From assembly GCA_003279875.1 (NCBI GenBank), contig QCGN01000006.1:1-64000 (forward strand): a stretch of 64,000 nucleotides of DNA, in the 5' to 3' direction. Position 1 is the first letter of the stretch. The number at the start of each line of letters is the position of its first letter. The stretch is from Prochlorococcus sp. AG-388-D03 (GTDB lineage Bacteria > Cyanobacteriota > Cyanobacteriia > PCC-6307 > Cyanobiaceae). A model generated the notes under the pieces. That model worked only from the letters and a program-made list of their open reading frames with translations. It ran no database searches and was not told the origin of the DNA. Shown here piece by piece: positions 35,070 through 44,097 of the stretch. The position numbers and the translations under genes are program-made.

Positions 35070-35945
35070 ATGCAAAAACTTATGATTGTTGAAGAAAATA
35101 ATTCAGTAAATGAATTTCAATTTACAAAAGGGAACTTAAAGTTTGCTGTTATTGGACATATTGAATGGATAAACTTTATTGAAGTTAATCAACTACCAAA
35201 ACCAGGTTTAATCTCTCATTCAAAAAAATCTTTAGAATTCCCCGCAGGAGGAGGAACTGTAATTGCAAAAAGACTTCGAGAATTAACAAATAGTGAAGTT
35301 CATTTCTTTACATCTTTAGGGAATGATTTTTATGGAAATCAATGTTTAAATATTATAGAAAATATGGGTATTAAATTACATGTTGCATGGCGTGACAAAC
35401 CAACAAGAAAAGGATTTAGTCTAATTGATTCTGAGGGTGAAAGAGCTATTACTATTATTGGCGATAGATTGGCTCCAACGCATAAAGATAATTTAGATTG
35501 GAGTTCTCTTAATAATATGGATGGGATTTTTATTACAGCTGCAGATAAGGAAATATTAAAAAAATCTAGAATTGCAAAATCATTATGTACTACTCCCAGA
35601 TTAGGATTAGATATAATTAACGATTCAGGTGTATTTTTAGATGGACTTATTGGAAGTAATCTTGATCCAGGGGAATTTTTTAATTTAAATGAATTAAAGT
35701 TAATGCCAAAATTTGTTATTAAAACTGAAGGAGAGAATGGAGGAATAGTTTTTCCAGGAGGTAGATATAAAGCTATTGAAAATAAAATAAATAAGGTTGA
35801 TTCATACGGATGTGGTGACTCTTTCGCAGCTGGGATCCTTTATGGATTGTCATCAGGTTGGGATATAGAAGAAATTTTAAATCTTGCTAAAATAATGGGT
35901 AAAAGCTGTAGTGAACATTTTGGACCATATAAATATGATAAATAA
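35070..35945 (+). CDS. PfkB-family sugar kinase
   Basis: FPAGGGTVIAKRL, C-terminal VDSYGCGDSFAAGILYGLS; start at 35070 preferred to avoid overlap with the 34672-35046 gene. Confidence 0.85.
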   Translation: MQKLMIVEENNSVNEFQFTKGNLKFAVIGHIEWINFIEVNQLPKPGLISHSKKSLEFPAGGGTVIAKRLRELTNSEVHFFTSLGNDFYGNQCLNIIENMGIKLHVAWRDKPTRKGFSLIDSEGERAITIIGDRLAPTHKDNLDWSSLNNMDGIFITAADKEILKKSRIAKSLCTTPRLGLDIINDSGVFLDGLIGSNLDPGEFFNLNELKLMPKFVIKTEGENGGIVFPGGRYKAIENKINKVDSYGCGDSFAAGILYGLSSGWDIEEILNLAKIMGKSCSEHFGPYKYDK

Positions 35946-35966
35946 CTATAGGTAGGTATATTTTTT

Positions 35967-36158
35967 ATGAAAAATTTTTTGGATATAAAAAGAAGAGCTC
36001 TTGTTGATTCAATTATTATTTTTTTCTTATTTATTTCTTCCCTAATTTTTGATTCTCTAAAAACATTAGCTGGAATATTCACATATGGGATTTTCAAAAA
36101 GGAAATATTGACTACTAGAAGCAACTTGGGATTTGATTTTAAAATAAAAATCAAATGA
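35967..36158 (+). CDS. Small hypothetical membrane protein
   Basis: 63 aa with hydrophobic segment; ATGA overlap with the following ORF. Confidence 0.5.
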   Translation: MKNFLDIKRRALVDSIIIFFLFISSLIFDSLKTLAGIFTYGIFKKEILTTRSNLGFDFKIKIK

Positions 36159-36508
36159 ATATAATTTTAATATTTTTTGCTTTAACTTTATTTGTATTAA
36201 TTTCTAAAAATAAATATTTAAGAAAAAATAAGAAGAATAATTTATTTAAATTTAAAAAGAAATTACTTAGTAAAGAATCAAATATAGAAAAAATTTTTTC
36301 AAGAGATGATGAAAAGACCTCTTCAGATCCAAATATTAATATTAATATTGGACTTTATGAAAATGAATATAATATAAACAGAAAATCTAATATTCATAGG
36401 GCAAGACTTTCAAAATTTAAGAAATCAAAACTAAATGGAGAAATTATATTTATAGATCAAGATCAAAAAATCTTCAAATTTATTAATGGTAAAAAAAAAT
36501 ATATCTAA
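36155..36508 (+). CDS. Hypothetical protein, N-terminal TM and basic tail
   Basis: 117 aa ORF coupled to the upstream ORF. Confidence 0.5.
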   Translation: MNIILIFFALTLFVLISKNKYLRKNKKNNLFKFKKKLLSKESNIEKIFSRDDEKTSSDPNININIGLYENEYNINRKSNIHRARLSKFKKSKLNGEIIFIDQDQKIFKFINGKKKYI

Positions 36509-36520
36509 TTTATAAATTAT

Positions 36521-37039
36521 TTAGTTACATTCAAGACTATCTCTAGTTGAAACTCCTGTAGTGGGATTAACTCCCTCAGCAATTTTGCAAAGATTCCTTT
36601 GATCTTCACTATCAAGAATCGCGTAAGAAAAGTCTGCACCTTCTATTTGAGCACCTGCAAAGCTACTTCCAGAAGCTATCATATTTACTAAAATAGAATT
36701 TCTTAAGTCTGTTTTTTGGAAATTAACCCTATCTGCGAGTGTGTCAGTTAGGTCAATACCATTGAGATTTGAACCTTTCAAATCTGACAAAGTTAATGTT
36801 GTACCGTGAAGATCAACCTCGCTAAAATCTGCATCTCTTGCTACCGCTCCTGCTATTGATGACAAATGAAGATCCTCTCCGTGAAAATCAAAACCAGTTA
36901 TATTGGACCTTACATAACTAGGAACTTCATCCCCCTCTCCTTTTATGGCGACATTTGCACCGGCGAAAACAGGAGATGAAAATATTAAAAACGAACTAGC
37001 TAGACATAAAAAATATTTCAAGAACCTAATTAATTTCAT
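36521..37039 (-). CDS. Pentapeptide-repeat protein with signal peptide
   Basis: A(D/N)LxG-type pentads ([32 protein letters not shown]); hydrophobic signal sequence. Confidence 0.88.
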   Translation of the reverse strand: MKLIRFLKYFLCLASSFLIFSSPVFAGANVAIKGEGDEVPSYVRSNITGFDFHGEDLHLSSIAGAVARDADFSEVDLHGTTLTLSDLKGSNLNGIDLTDTLADRVNFQKTDLRNSILVNMIASGSSFAGAQIEGADFSYAILDSEDQRNLCKIAEGVNPTTGVSTRDSLECN

Positions 37040-37123
37040 ATTAAGAATTTTTCAATACCCTTATCTTATATCAATAAGATAATGAATCAAAATCATTTTA
37101 AAATTTAAATAAAGTTTTTAAAA

Positions 37124-37708
37124 TTATTTAACACTATAAATTTTAAATTTAGGTTGTAAATTTTTTATGCAATCGTAAAGTTTTTGATTATCTTTACTAT
37201 TGGTAACTTTGAATTCAGATTCAACACTTCCGTCCTTATCTCTTATAGCTTGATTTAAAACAACAGAACCATTCTCATCAGAAACAGATCTATGAAAGGT
37301 TCCTCTAGGAATTTTTAAGATTAATCCACATGATTCTAATCTTACTTTGTAGAAAGGATATTCCCAGTTAAAGTTTACGAGATAAAAAGTTCTTCCTCCT
37401 GATATAGCTAAAAGGTTATCTTCTTGTTTGTGATGAATATAAAACTGCCAATTACCTAATTCTTTATCATTAGGTGGACTTACAGCTGGACCTTTATGAA
37501 TTACTAAATCTCTAAAGTTTGAGTTATTAATACTAATATCAAAAAATCTGACATCTTTTGTATCACGAAATTTCTCGTAACTTTTCAATTCAAACATTTC
37601 AGAATTGTTTGGCTTGATAAATTCGATTTTTAAAGTTGAATTCAATTTATTTGGAATATTATTTAAATGAAAACAGATATATTTTGAAGATAACGTATCA
37701 GTTAACAC
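37124..37708 (-). CDS. Hypothetical cupin/epimerase-like protein
   Basis: 194 aa; ILKIPRGTFHRSVSDENGSVVLNQAIRD resembles a cupin-type loop; family not certain. Confidence 0.5.
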   Translation of the reverse strand: MLTDTLSSKYICFHLNNIPNKLNSTLKIEFIKPNNSEMFELKSYEKFRDTKDVRFFDISINNSNFRDLVIHKGPAVSPPNDKELGNWQFYIHHKQEDNLLAISGGRTFYLVNFNWEYPFYKVRLESCGLILKIPRGTFHRSVSDENGSVVLNQAIRDKDGSVESEFKVTNSKDNQKLYDCIKNLQPKFKIYSVK

Positions 37709-37784
37709 TAAATGAGGAACACCTCTACTAAGTTGATAATTAAGATTATTTTTTAAATATCCTTCAATAAAATTTAAAGTTTAA

Positions 37785-38645
37785 TTAATTACTAATTTCT
37801 AAAGGTTTTATTTCCCATGTCAAATTATTTTTAAGGTTTGTTTTACCTCTGAAGTTCCCTGTTATCACAGCCGTTAGGTTGGATTTTGAAGAAGATACTA
37901 ATGTTAAATACCTTTCGTCTATTAATCCTTTACCGCTTGGATCAAAACCTCTCCAACCAGCACCTGGAATATATAATTCAGCCCATGCATGTAATTCAAA
38001 TTCTTTTGGTAGAGGATCTTCAAAGTGATAACCACTAACAAATCTGCTTGGAATTCCTACTGATCTGCATGCCTCTACCATTAACATTGCTAAGTCTCTG
38101 CATGACCCAACCCTTTCTCTAAGAGTCCTACTTGCTGGCCATGCTGGGCCATTATGTCTTTTCGTATATTTAACTCGATCTTGAATAATTTCTATAAGTT
38201 GAAATGTGAAAGATAAGGCATTATTACAACTTCCTGCTAATGACTCTTGCGCTAATTCAACAGCAGACGGATCATGCTGACCATTTGGCATCCATCCTTC
38301 TAAAGCACCCTGTAGATCTCTGTTAATGATGCTTCTACAAAAGGGTAATGTAAGATCCCTTTCTTTAATACCATCAAGAATGCAAGGATGTTTAAGTGTC
38401 TCAACCTCGCTTATTGCTTTAATAGATAAAGAATCGGTATACCCCTCAAATGTAATTCTATTAATCTCTTCACCACTAGCGGCAAGCAACGGATAAAGAA
38501 TTTTAGGATTTGGAGAAATATTTAAATTAAAGTTTATTAGCCTTTGAAATCCATGAGATCTTGGCTTGATACATAATCGATGTTCCCCCAATTGAACTGA
38601 TTCTTCATAAGAATATTCAAGATTGTGGATATATTTAATTTTCAT
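37785..38645 (-). CDS. Transglutaminase-like protein with N-terminal beta region
   Basis: RVGSCRDLAMLMVEACRSVGIPSRFVSGY, HAWAELYIPGAGWRGFDPS. Confidence 0.92.
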   Translation of the reverse strand: MKIKYIHNLEYSYEESVQLGEHRLCIKPRSHGFQRLINFNLNISPNPKILYPLLAASGEEINRITFEGYTDSLSIKAISEVETLKHPCILDGIKERDLTLPFCRSIINRDLQGALEGWMPNGQHDPSAVELAQESLAGSCNNALSFTFQLIEIIQDRVKYTKRHNGPAWPASRTLRERVGSCRDLAMLMVEACRSVGIPSRFVSGYHFEDPLPKEFELHAWAELYIPGAGWRGFDPSGKGLIDERYLTLVSSSKSNLTAVITGNFRGKTNLKNNLTWEIKPLEISN

Positions 38646-39598
38646 TGATCAAATTCTTTATTTATAAAATATTTATCTTCTATGAGATTATGCAGTTTGT
38701 TTAAATCAATTTGTAAGGAATCAATAGCCTCATGTAGTCCGTCTTTAATTATATCTTCAATTCTGATATAACTCCACTTTGCCTTGAGCAAACCTCTCAT
38801 ACACTCAAGTTTTGAGGGGTTGTCTGAACTTGGATAGGTATCAATCATTTTTAATGTATTACTTATACCATCCAAACAATATCTAACAGATCTTGGGAAA
38901 TTATTATCTAACAAGAGAAATCGTGCTACTGATTTCGGCTGGATAGAATTTTGTTCTGCTTTCCTGAACATTTGATAAGCACCTGCCGAACGCAAAAGAG
39001 CAATCCATTGCAGTTCATCAAGGACTCCTCCAAGTTCATCTAAGCTTGGTAGTAATAAATAATATTTTACATCTAGGATTCTTGATGTTTTATCAGCTCT
39101 TTCTATTAATCTACCTAAAATACTAAATTGACATGCAAGATCTTTGCTAAGAGTGGCGTCTGTAATGCCATAAAATAACTGACATCCTCTTCTTATTTCG
39201 CTTAATTGCTCCTGCCTTGGAAGGTCCCATATAGGCTCACCTTCTTGTAAATTCCAATACAAGATATTAATTTGTTCCCACATTTCAGATGTCATTACAT
39301 CTCTTATTTGCCTAGCATTTTCTCTGGCCAATTGAATACAAGAGATTATGCTGTTGGGATTTATTCGATCCCTAATTAAAAAATTAATAACATCATCTTG
39401 TTTTTTTTCTGGAAATCTTGAATCAAATGTTTCTCTATCACTTGAAGCATCAATTAAAGGTAGCCATGGTTCTGCGCTCCCTGGCGGGCAATCTAAAGAC
39501 ATTGCTTCACTAACCTCCACGAAACGAGATATGTTTTCAGCACGTTCTAAATAACGATTAATCCAATAAAGGGATTCAGCTACACGACTTAAAAGCAT
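38642..39598 (-). CDS. Alpha-E domain protein (DUF403)
   Basis: MLLSRVAESLYWINRYLERAENISRFVEV, diagnostic Alpha-E start. Confidence 0.92.
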   Translation of the reverse strand: MLLSRVAESLYWINRYLERAENISRFVEVSEAMSLDCPPGSAEPWLPLIDASSDRETFDSRFPEKKQDDVINFLIRDRINPNSIISCIQLARENARQIRDVMTSEMWEQINILYWNLQEGEPIWDLPRQEQLSEIRRGCQLFYGITDATLSKDLACQFSILGRLIERADKTSRILDVKYYLLLPSLDELGGVLDELQWIALLRSAGAYQMFRKAEQNSIQPKSVARFLLLDNNFPRSVRYCLDGISNTLKMIDTYPSSDNPSKLECMRGLLKAKWSYIRIEDIIKDGLHEAIDSLQIDLNKLHNLIEDKYFINKEFDQ

Positions 39599-39599
39599 T

Positions 39600-41033
39600 C
39601 TAATTCCCTACAACCCATGTATCTTTGCATCCTCCTCCTTGAGATGAATTGACTACTAAAGAACCTTTTTTTAAGGCAACTCTAGTTAGACCTCCTGGAC
39701 TCACCCATGAATCTTTACCCCTTAAAATATAGGGTCTTAGATCAACGTGACATGGATAAAGTTCACCATCACATAATGATGGAACTGTAGAAAGTTCTAA
39801 AGTTGGTTGAGCTATAAAATTTCTAGGATTATTTTTGATTTTATCAGAGAATTCATTTATCTCAGTAGTAGTTGATTGAGGACCAATTAACATTCCATAA
39901 CCACCAGCTTCAGAGACTGATTTGACAACAAGTTTTGGAAGGTTCTTTAAAACATATTCTCTATCCTTTTCGTAATAACAAATATAGGTTTCAACATTTT
40001 TTATTATTGGTTCTTCATCAAGAAAATATTTGATCATTTTAGGAACAAAAGAATAAATCATTTTGTCATCTGCTATTCCTGTCCCTGGAACATTCGCAAC
40101 AGCAACATGACCTGCTCTCATGACATCTAGTAAGCCACTAATACCTAAATATGAATCTTTTCTGAAATGTAGAGGATCTAAAAAATCATCATCAATTCTT
40201 CTATAAATCACATCTACCCTTTTTAATCCAGAGGTAGTTTTTAAGTAAACATATTCATCATTACAGATTAAATCATGACCTTGAACTAATTGAATACCCA
40301 TTTCTTGAGCTAGATAACTATGTTCAAAATATGCACTATTAAAGATTCCAGGCGTTAATAAAACTATTTTTGGTGTATCGGTCCAAACAGCAAGTTCTTG
40401 TAAAGTCTTTAACAAAAATGATGGGTATTCATCAATAGGTTTAACTATTCTTCCCGAGAAAAGGTTAGGGAAGATATTCTTCATAACTAATCTATTCTCC
40501 AGAAAATAAGCCACGCCAGAAGGGCATCTTAAATTGTCTTCTAAAACATGCCATGTACCTCTTCCGTCTCTTATTAAATCAAGTCCCGATATTTGACACC
40601 ATTTGTTTAATGGAGGCTTAAAACCTAACATTTGAGGCCTCCATCCATCTGAGCTTTCAATTAATTCTCTTGGGATTATTCCATCATTAATAATATTTTG
40701 AGAGTTATATATATCATCTAAGAAAAGATCTATTGCCTCAAGCCTCTGTTTTAAGCCCTCTTCTAAAGTTATCCAGTCATGCTTACTTATTATTCTCGGT
40801 AAAGGGTCAAAAGGTAATATTCTTTCTGTGCCTTTTAAGCCTGTATCGTTTAACCTAAAAGTTGCTCCATGTCTAAGTAACAACTTCTTGGCCGCCGAAT
40901 GATTTCTGTTTAGTTCGTCTAAACCCATATTATCTAGTGAAGATAATAAGGGAGTTAAGATTTCTCTAGCTGAATTCAAATTGTCTTTAAAGTATTCATC
41001 AAAATTATTTTTAGGACGATAATTTGAAAACAT
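39600..41033 (-). CDS. Circularly permuted ATP-grasp protein (DUF404/DUF407 type)
   Basis: VLEDNLRCPSGVAYFLENR, VKSVSEAGGYGMLIGPQ, FIAQPTLELSTVP. Confidence 0.92.
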   Translation of the reverse strand: MFSNYRPKNNFDEYFKDNLNSAREILTPLLSSLDNMGLDELNRNHSAAKKLLLRHGATFRLNDTGLKGTERILPFDPLPRIISKHDWITLEEGLKQRLEAIDLFLDDIYNSQNIINDGIIPRELIESSDGWRPQMLGFKPPLNKWCQISGLDLIRDGRGTWHVLEDNLRCPSGVAYFLENRLVMKNIFPNLFSGRIVKPIDEYPSFLLKTLQELAVWTDTPKIVLLTPGIFNSAYFEHSYLAQEMGIQLVQGHDLICNDEYVYLKTTSGLKRVDVIYRRIDDDFLDPLHFRKDSYLGISGLLDVMRAGHVAVANVPGTGIADDKMIYSFVPKMIKYFLDEEPIIKNVETYICYYEKDREYVLKNLPKLVVKSVSEAGGYGMLIGPQSTTTEINEFSDKIKNNPRNFIAQPTLELSTVPSLCDGELYPCHVDLRPYILRGKDSWVSPGGLTRVALKKGSLVVNSSQGGGCKDTWVVGN

Positions 41034-41171
41034 ATATCTCTTCTTTTATTAACTTTTTACTTTAGCTTAGAATCATATTAAGTATTTAAAACTACAAAAA
41101 GAAATATCCATAAACAAAATCTATTTCAATAATTTATACATTGAACTATATTTCTTAAAAATATAAAAAAC

Positions 41172-41408
41172 ATGAACTCTGGTAATTGGCAATTTGTTTT
41201 TTTTAGATATTTTGCGAGTTTACTTTTTATTCTCTCTCATAGTTTGCTTGTTTTAGATCATCTACCTACTGGAGCTGCATTACATGGTTTGGGGGAAGTT
41301 TTTATAGCACCTTGGGCGTTTAGGGAAAGAGCCTGGGATTTAGTGGCTATTGCAATTTTATTTTTCTTCTTTGATATTTGGGGATTAATTAACACTCCTT
41401 GGAATTAA
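41172..41408 (+). CDS. Conserved hypothetical membrane protein
   Basis: 78 aa with hydrophobic segments. Confidence 0.65.
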   Translation: MNSGNWQFVFFRYFASLLFILSHSLLVLDHLPTGAALHGLGEVFIAPWAFRERAWDLVAIAILFFFFDIWGLINTPWN

Positions 41409-41449
41409 TTGATAATATTTATTAACTATTAGTAAATAATTTACTAAAA

Positions 41450-41671
41450 ATGAAATCTAAAATAAAACGAACTTTTAATTTAATTTTATCTTTTTTATTA
41501 ACAAATACTTATTTTCTATATGCTCACGATTCATTTAATGGAGGATGTGAAAATCATTGTAAAGAATCTGTTAAACAATTAATTATGAATAATGAATTAA
41601 ATAATATTAGTAATAAAAATCAAATTGAAGATAATGATTCTTGTTTAAGTAAATCACTTTGTAGAGGTTGA
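41450..41671 (+). CDS. Small secreted Cys-containing hypothetical protein
   Basis: 73 aa; signal-like N-terminus, 4 Cys. Confidence 0.6.
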   Translation: MKSKIKRTFNLILSFLLTNTYFLYAHDSFNGGCENHCKESVKQLIMNNELNNISNKNQIEDNDSCLSKSLCRG

Positions 41672-41946
41672 TAAAATCTTAATTTTGAAATTTTCTCGAT
41701 TGAATTTGTATTAGCTTGGTAATTTCTCCTAGGAGGGTTTACTTGGTTTTTAATTAAAATAACAAACGTGTAAATCAATGGAAGTACTAGCGATGAGGAG
41801 GCGATGATAGCAATTATTTGATTAATTTTAATCAATGGTTTTTTTACTAGAGGGTCCCCACATAACCCACATATTAATTCTCCAGATGTTGATTTTTTAT
41901 GAAATTGATATTTGGGATTACAGTATGGACAATAGTAATTATTCAT
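41620..41946 (-). CDS. Zinc-ribbon membrane protein
   Basis: CPYC...CGLC zinc-ribbon pattern followed by a TM segment. Confidence 0.7.
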   Translation of the reverse strand: MNNYYCPYCNPKYQFHKKSTSGELICGLCGDPLVKKPLIKINQIIAIIASSSLVLPLIYTFVILIKNQVNPPRRNYQANTNSIEKISKLRFYQPLQSDLLKQESLSSI

Positions 41947-42056
41947 GGATTAATATAAATTATTTTCTTATTATTAGAAATAAAAAAATTTTTGTTTGTA
42001 ATTAAGACTTCTTGCCAAATTAAGGTTTTTTGAAGTAATAGATTTAATCCAATAGT

Positions 42057-42218
42057 TCAATTGAGCCACCTTCGCTTTGAATAGAAATGGTGTGATCTCT
42101 GATCATCCACATCGGCCATAAGATCATATTTCTTTAATTTCTTAAAAACAAATTTGTATTCGATTTCAGTAAAAAATCTAGCCAAAAAGTCAGAAAAAAA
42201 TCTAAGTTTTTTTGACAT
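42057..42218 (-). CDS. Small basic hypothetical protein (53 aa)
   Basis: Manual translation MSKKLRFFSDFLARFFTEIEYKFVFKKLKKYDLMADVDDQRSHHFYSKRRWLN*; below the ORF track cutoff. Confidence 0.5.
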   Translation of the reverse strand: MSKKLRFFSDFLARFFTEIEYKFVFKKLKKYDLMADVDDQRSHHFYSKRRWLN

Positions 42219-42307
42219 TATTTTATCTCTATCAAAATAAAGTTTCTTATTACAATAAATAGCTAAAAAAGTTTAGTAATGCCAAAATTTGTTTTTTTAG
42301 AAAAATA

Positions 42308-42334
42308 AAAAGGAGAGCTTTTAAAGCTCTCCTT
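42308..42334 (-). terminator. Rho-independent terminator
   Basis: AAAGGAGAGC-tttt-AAGCTCTCCTTT inverted repeat; T-rich tail is on the minus strand. Confidence 0.8.
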
Positions 42335-42432
42335 TCATTCACTTACTTATCTTATGTAACAAAACTAACAACTAGCCTAAATCATTGATCCTTGTTGTTA
42401 ATTATCTTTTAACTAAAAATAACCTTAAAAAA

Positions 42433-42522
42433 CTAATTGTTTTTAACTGGGGCAAAAACACTAGTATTGAACTTTTTTCTTATAGGGCACCTATACGATG
42501 CAGAAGAAGTAAGTTCAGACAT
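42433..42522 (-). CDS. Candidate 29-aa microprotein upstream of the minus-strand terminator
   Basis: ATG..TAG: MSELTSSASYRCPIRKKFNTSVFAPVKNN*. Confidence 0.35.
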   Translation of the reverse strand: MSELTSSASYRCPIRKKFNTSVFAPVKNN

Positions 42523-42836
42523 TAATAAAAAATAATTGGAGCAGTTAATTAAATCAGTTCGGAATTATTCCGAAATTGCAGGCAGGCTATCGATCATTTT
42601 GAAAGACCTCCTAAAACTCAACATTCATAAACTAATCAAAATATTTTTAAATAACAATCCGTTTTTGTACGCATTGATTTTTAATCCAAAATGTCCGATA
42701 GTGGTAATCAATTTGTTTATTTTCCGCTTTAAATTTTATATATTTCTTGTTTAGTTTTTTAGTAAGTTTTGCTTATTTCTTTTCTTATCTCTCTCGTTTA
42801 TGTTAACCCTAAATGAATTGTGGAAATCTATTTATG

Positions 42837-43007
42837 ACTAATTCAAAAATTCAAAATAATCACAATAATGATATTAATAATAATAAAAACAATCCCGTTG
42901 ATGAATATTTACAGTGTCTTTCATATTGCGATATTCATCCGAAAGGTATTGATAATGATTGCGAAGCGATTTGTATTGAGAGACATTTGAAAACTAATTA
43001 TTGGTAA
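42837..43007 (+). CDS. Small conserved Cys-containing hypothetical protein
   Basis: MTNSKIQ...DEYLQCLSYCDIHPKGIDNDCEAICIERHLKTNYW; internal start preferred. Confidence 0.65.
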   Translation, partial: TNSKIQNNHNNDINNNKNNPVDEYLQCLSYCDIHPKGIDNDCEAICIERHLKTNYW

Positions 43008-43023
43008 ATATATAAGCTAGAAA

Positions 43024-44097
43024 TTATTTGAACCCTTTTGAAGAGGAACTTGTTCGGACTTTAAAATTCCAAACGGTTACAACACCCTTCGCATTAACTG
43101 CAGCTAAAGCGCAGTCATCAGGTCTCCAAGCAATATCTCCAACTAAATCTCCAGCAAAAGCAGCTCCTACAGGATCCCCATTTCCGTCGTTTTTAAGAAA
43201 ACTAGCTACTACTGAACCATCTCTTGAACCTGAAGCAACTAGCAAACCTTTGTTAGAAAAAGCTAGGCTAGAAATTGGTTCAGTGTGATGACATAATTCT
43301 CCCGGCATTGTTCCTTCAGGGCCATTTCCTGAAAAACTCCATACTGTAATTCTTTCGCTACCACTTGTTGCTAGTAGCATGCCAGTATCGTCAAATGAAA
43401 GATGAGAAGGCTTTCCAGGATAACCTGTCATTTCAGCATCAAGTCCAGTTGATCTACGCCAGAAATGTACCGAATTATCCTGACTCCCACAGGCGACAAT
43501 ATCTCCATCAGGGCTTAACTGCATCGAAACTAGTGAACCTTGCCATTCAAGTTTCTGATTAGTCTTTTTATTTGCTACATCAAAGAAAGTTACGCGTCCG
43601 TAGCATGCAGTTGCTAATTCATTCTTATTCGACCACGATATGGCACTTACTGTACTTGGATGTTCTTCTGAAACCCATTGTTCATTACCATCTTGATTAA
43701 ATACATATACTTTTTTGGAAAAAGCTACGGCTAAATATAAACCTCCATTTGACCAACTTAAATGTTCTACCCAACCTTTACCAAGTTTAATGGCTTTAAT
43801 TTCCTCTCCATTATTGCAATTTAATATTCGAACTATTCCGTCTTGCCCTGAAGTTGCAAAAATCTCTCCATTCGGATGGATAGACATTGCAAGAAGACCT
43901 CCGGAATGGGCTTCATCCTTTTTCCAAATAAGCTTTCCTGTATCTCCTTCGAACCCATAAAGCCCTCCAACTACGTCTCCAACGATAAAGAGTTCCCCTT
44001 TTAAAGCCCAACCACAAACTATTGCATAATCATCAACTTCAGCAGACCATCCTTCATGAAACATGCCTCTAGGGCTAAAAGGTTCTATATCAGGCAC
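43024..44097 (-). CDS. WD40 beta-propeller protein
   Basis: Repeats such as GEIFATSGQDGIVRILNC, GDIVACGSQDNSVHFWRR, GLLVASGSRDGSVVA. Confidence 0.9.
   Translation of the reverse strand: MPDIEPFSPRGMFHEGWSAEVDDYAIVCGWALKGELFIVGDVVGGLYGFEGDTGKLIWKKDEAHSGGLLAMSIHPNGEIFATSGQDGIVRILNCNNGEEIKAIKLGKGWVEHLSWSNGGLYLAVAFSKKVYVFNQDGNEQWVSEEHPSTVSAISWSNKNELATACYGRVTFFDVANKKTNQKLEWQGSLVSMQLSPDGDIVACGSQDNSVHFWRRSTGLDAEMTGYPGKPSHLSFDDTGMLLATSGSERITVWSFSGNGPEGTMPGELCHHTEPISSLAFSNKGLLVASGSRDGSVVASFLKNDGNGDPVGAAFAGDLVGDIAWRPDDCALAAVNAKGVVTVWNFKVRTSSSSKGFK

Noticed and set aside
42536-42754. 72-aa + strand ORF
   Set aside because: TTG start, no recognisable features, low-complexity hydrophobic composition expected by chance in AT-rich DNA
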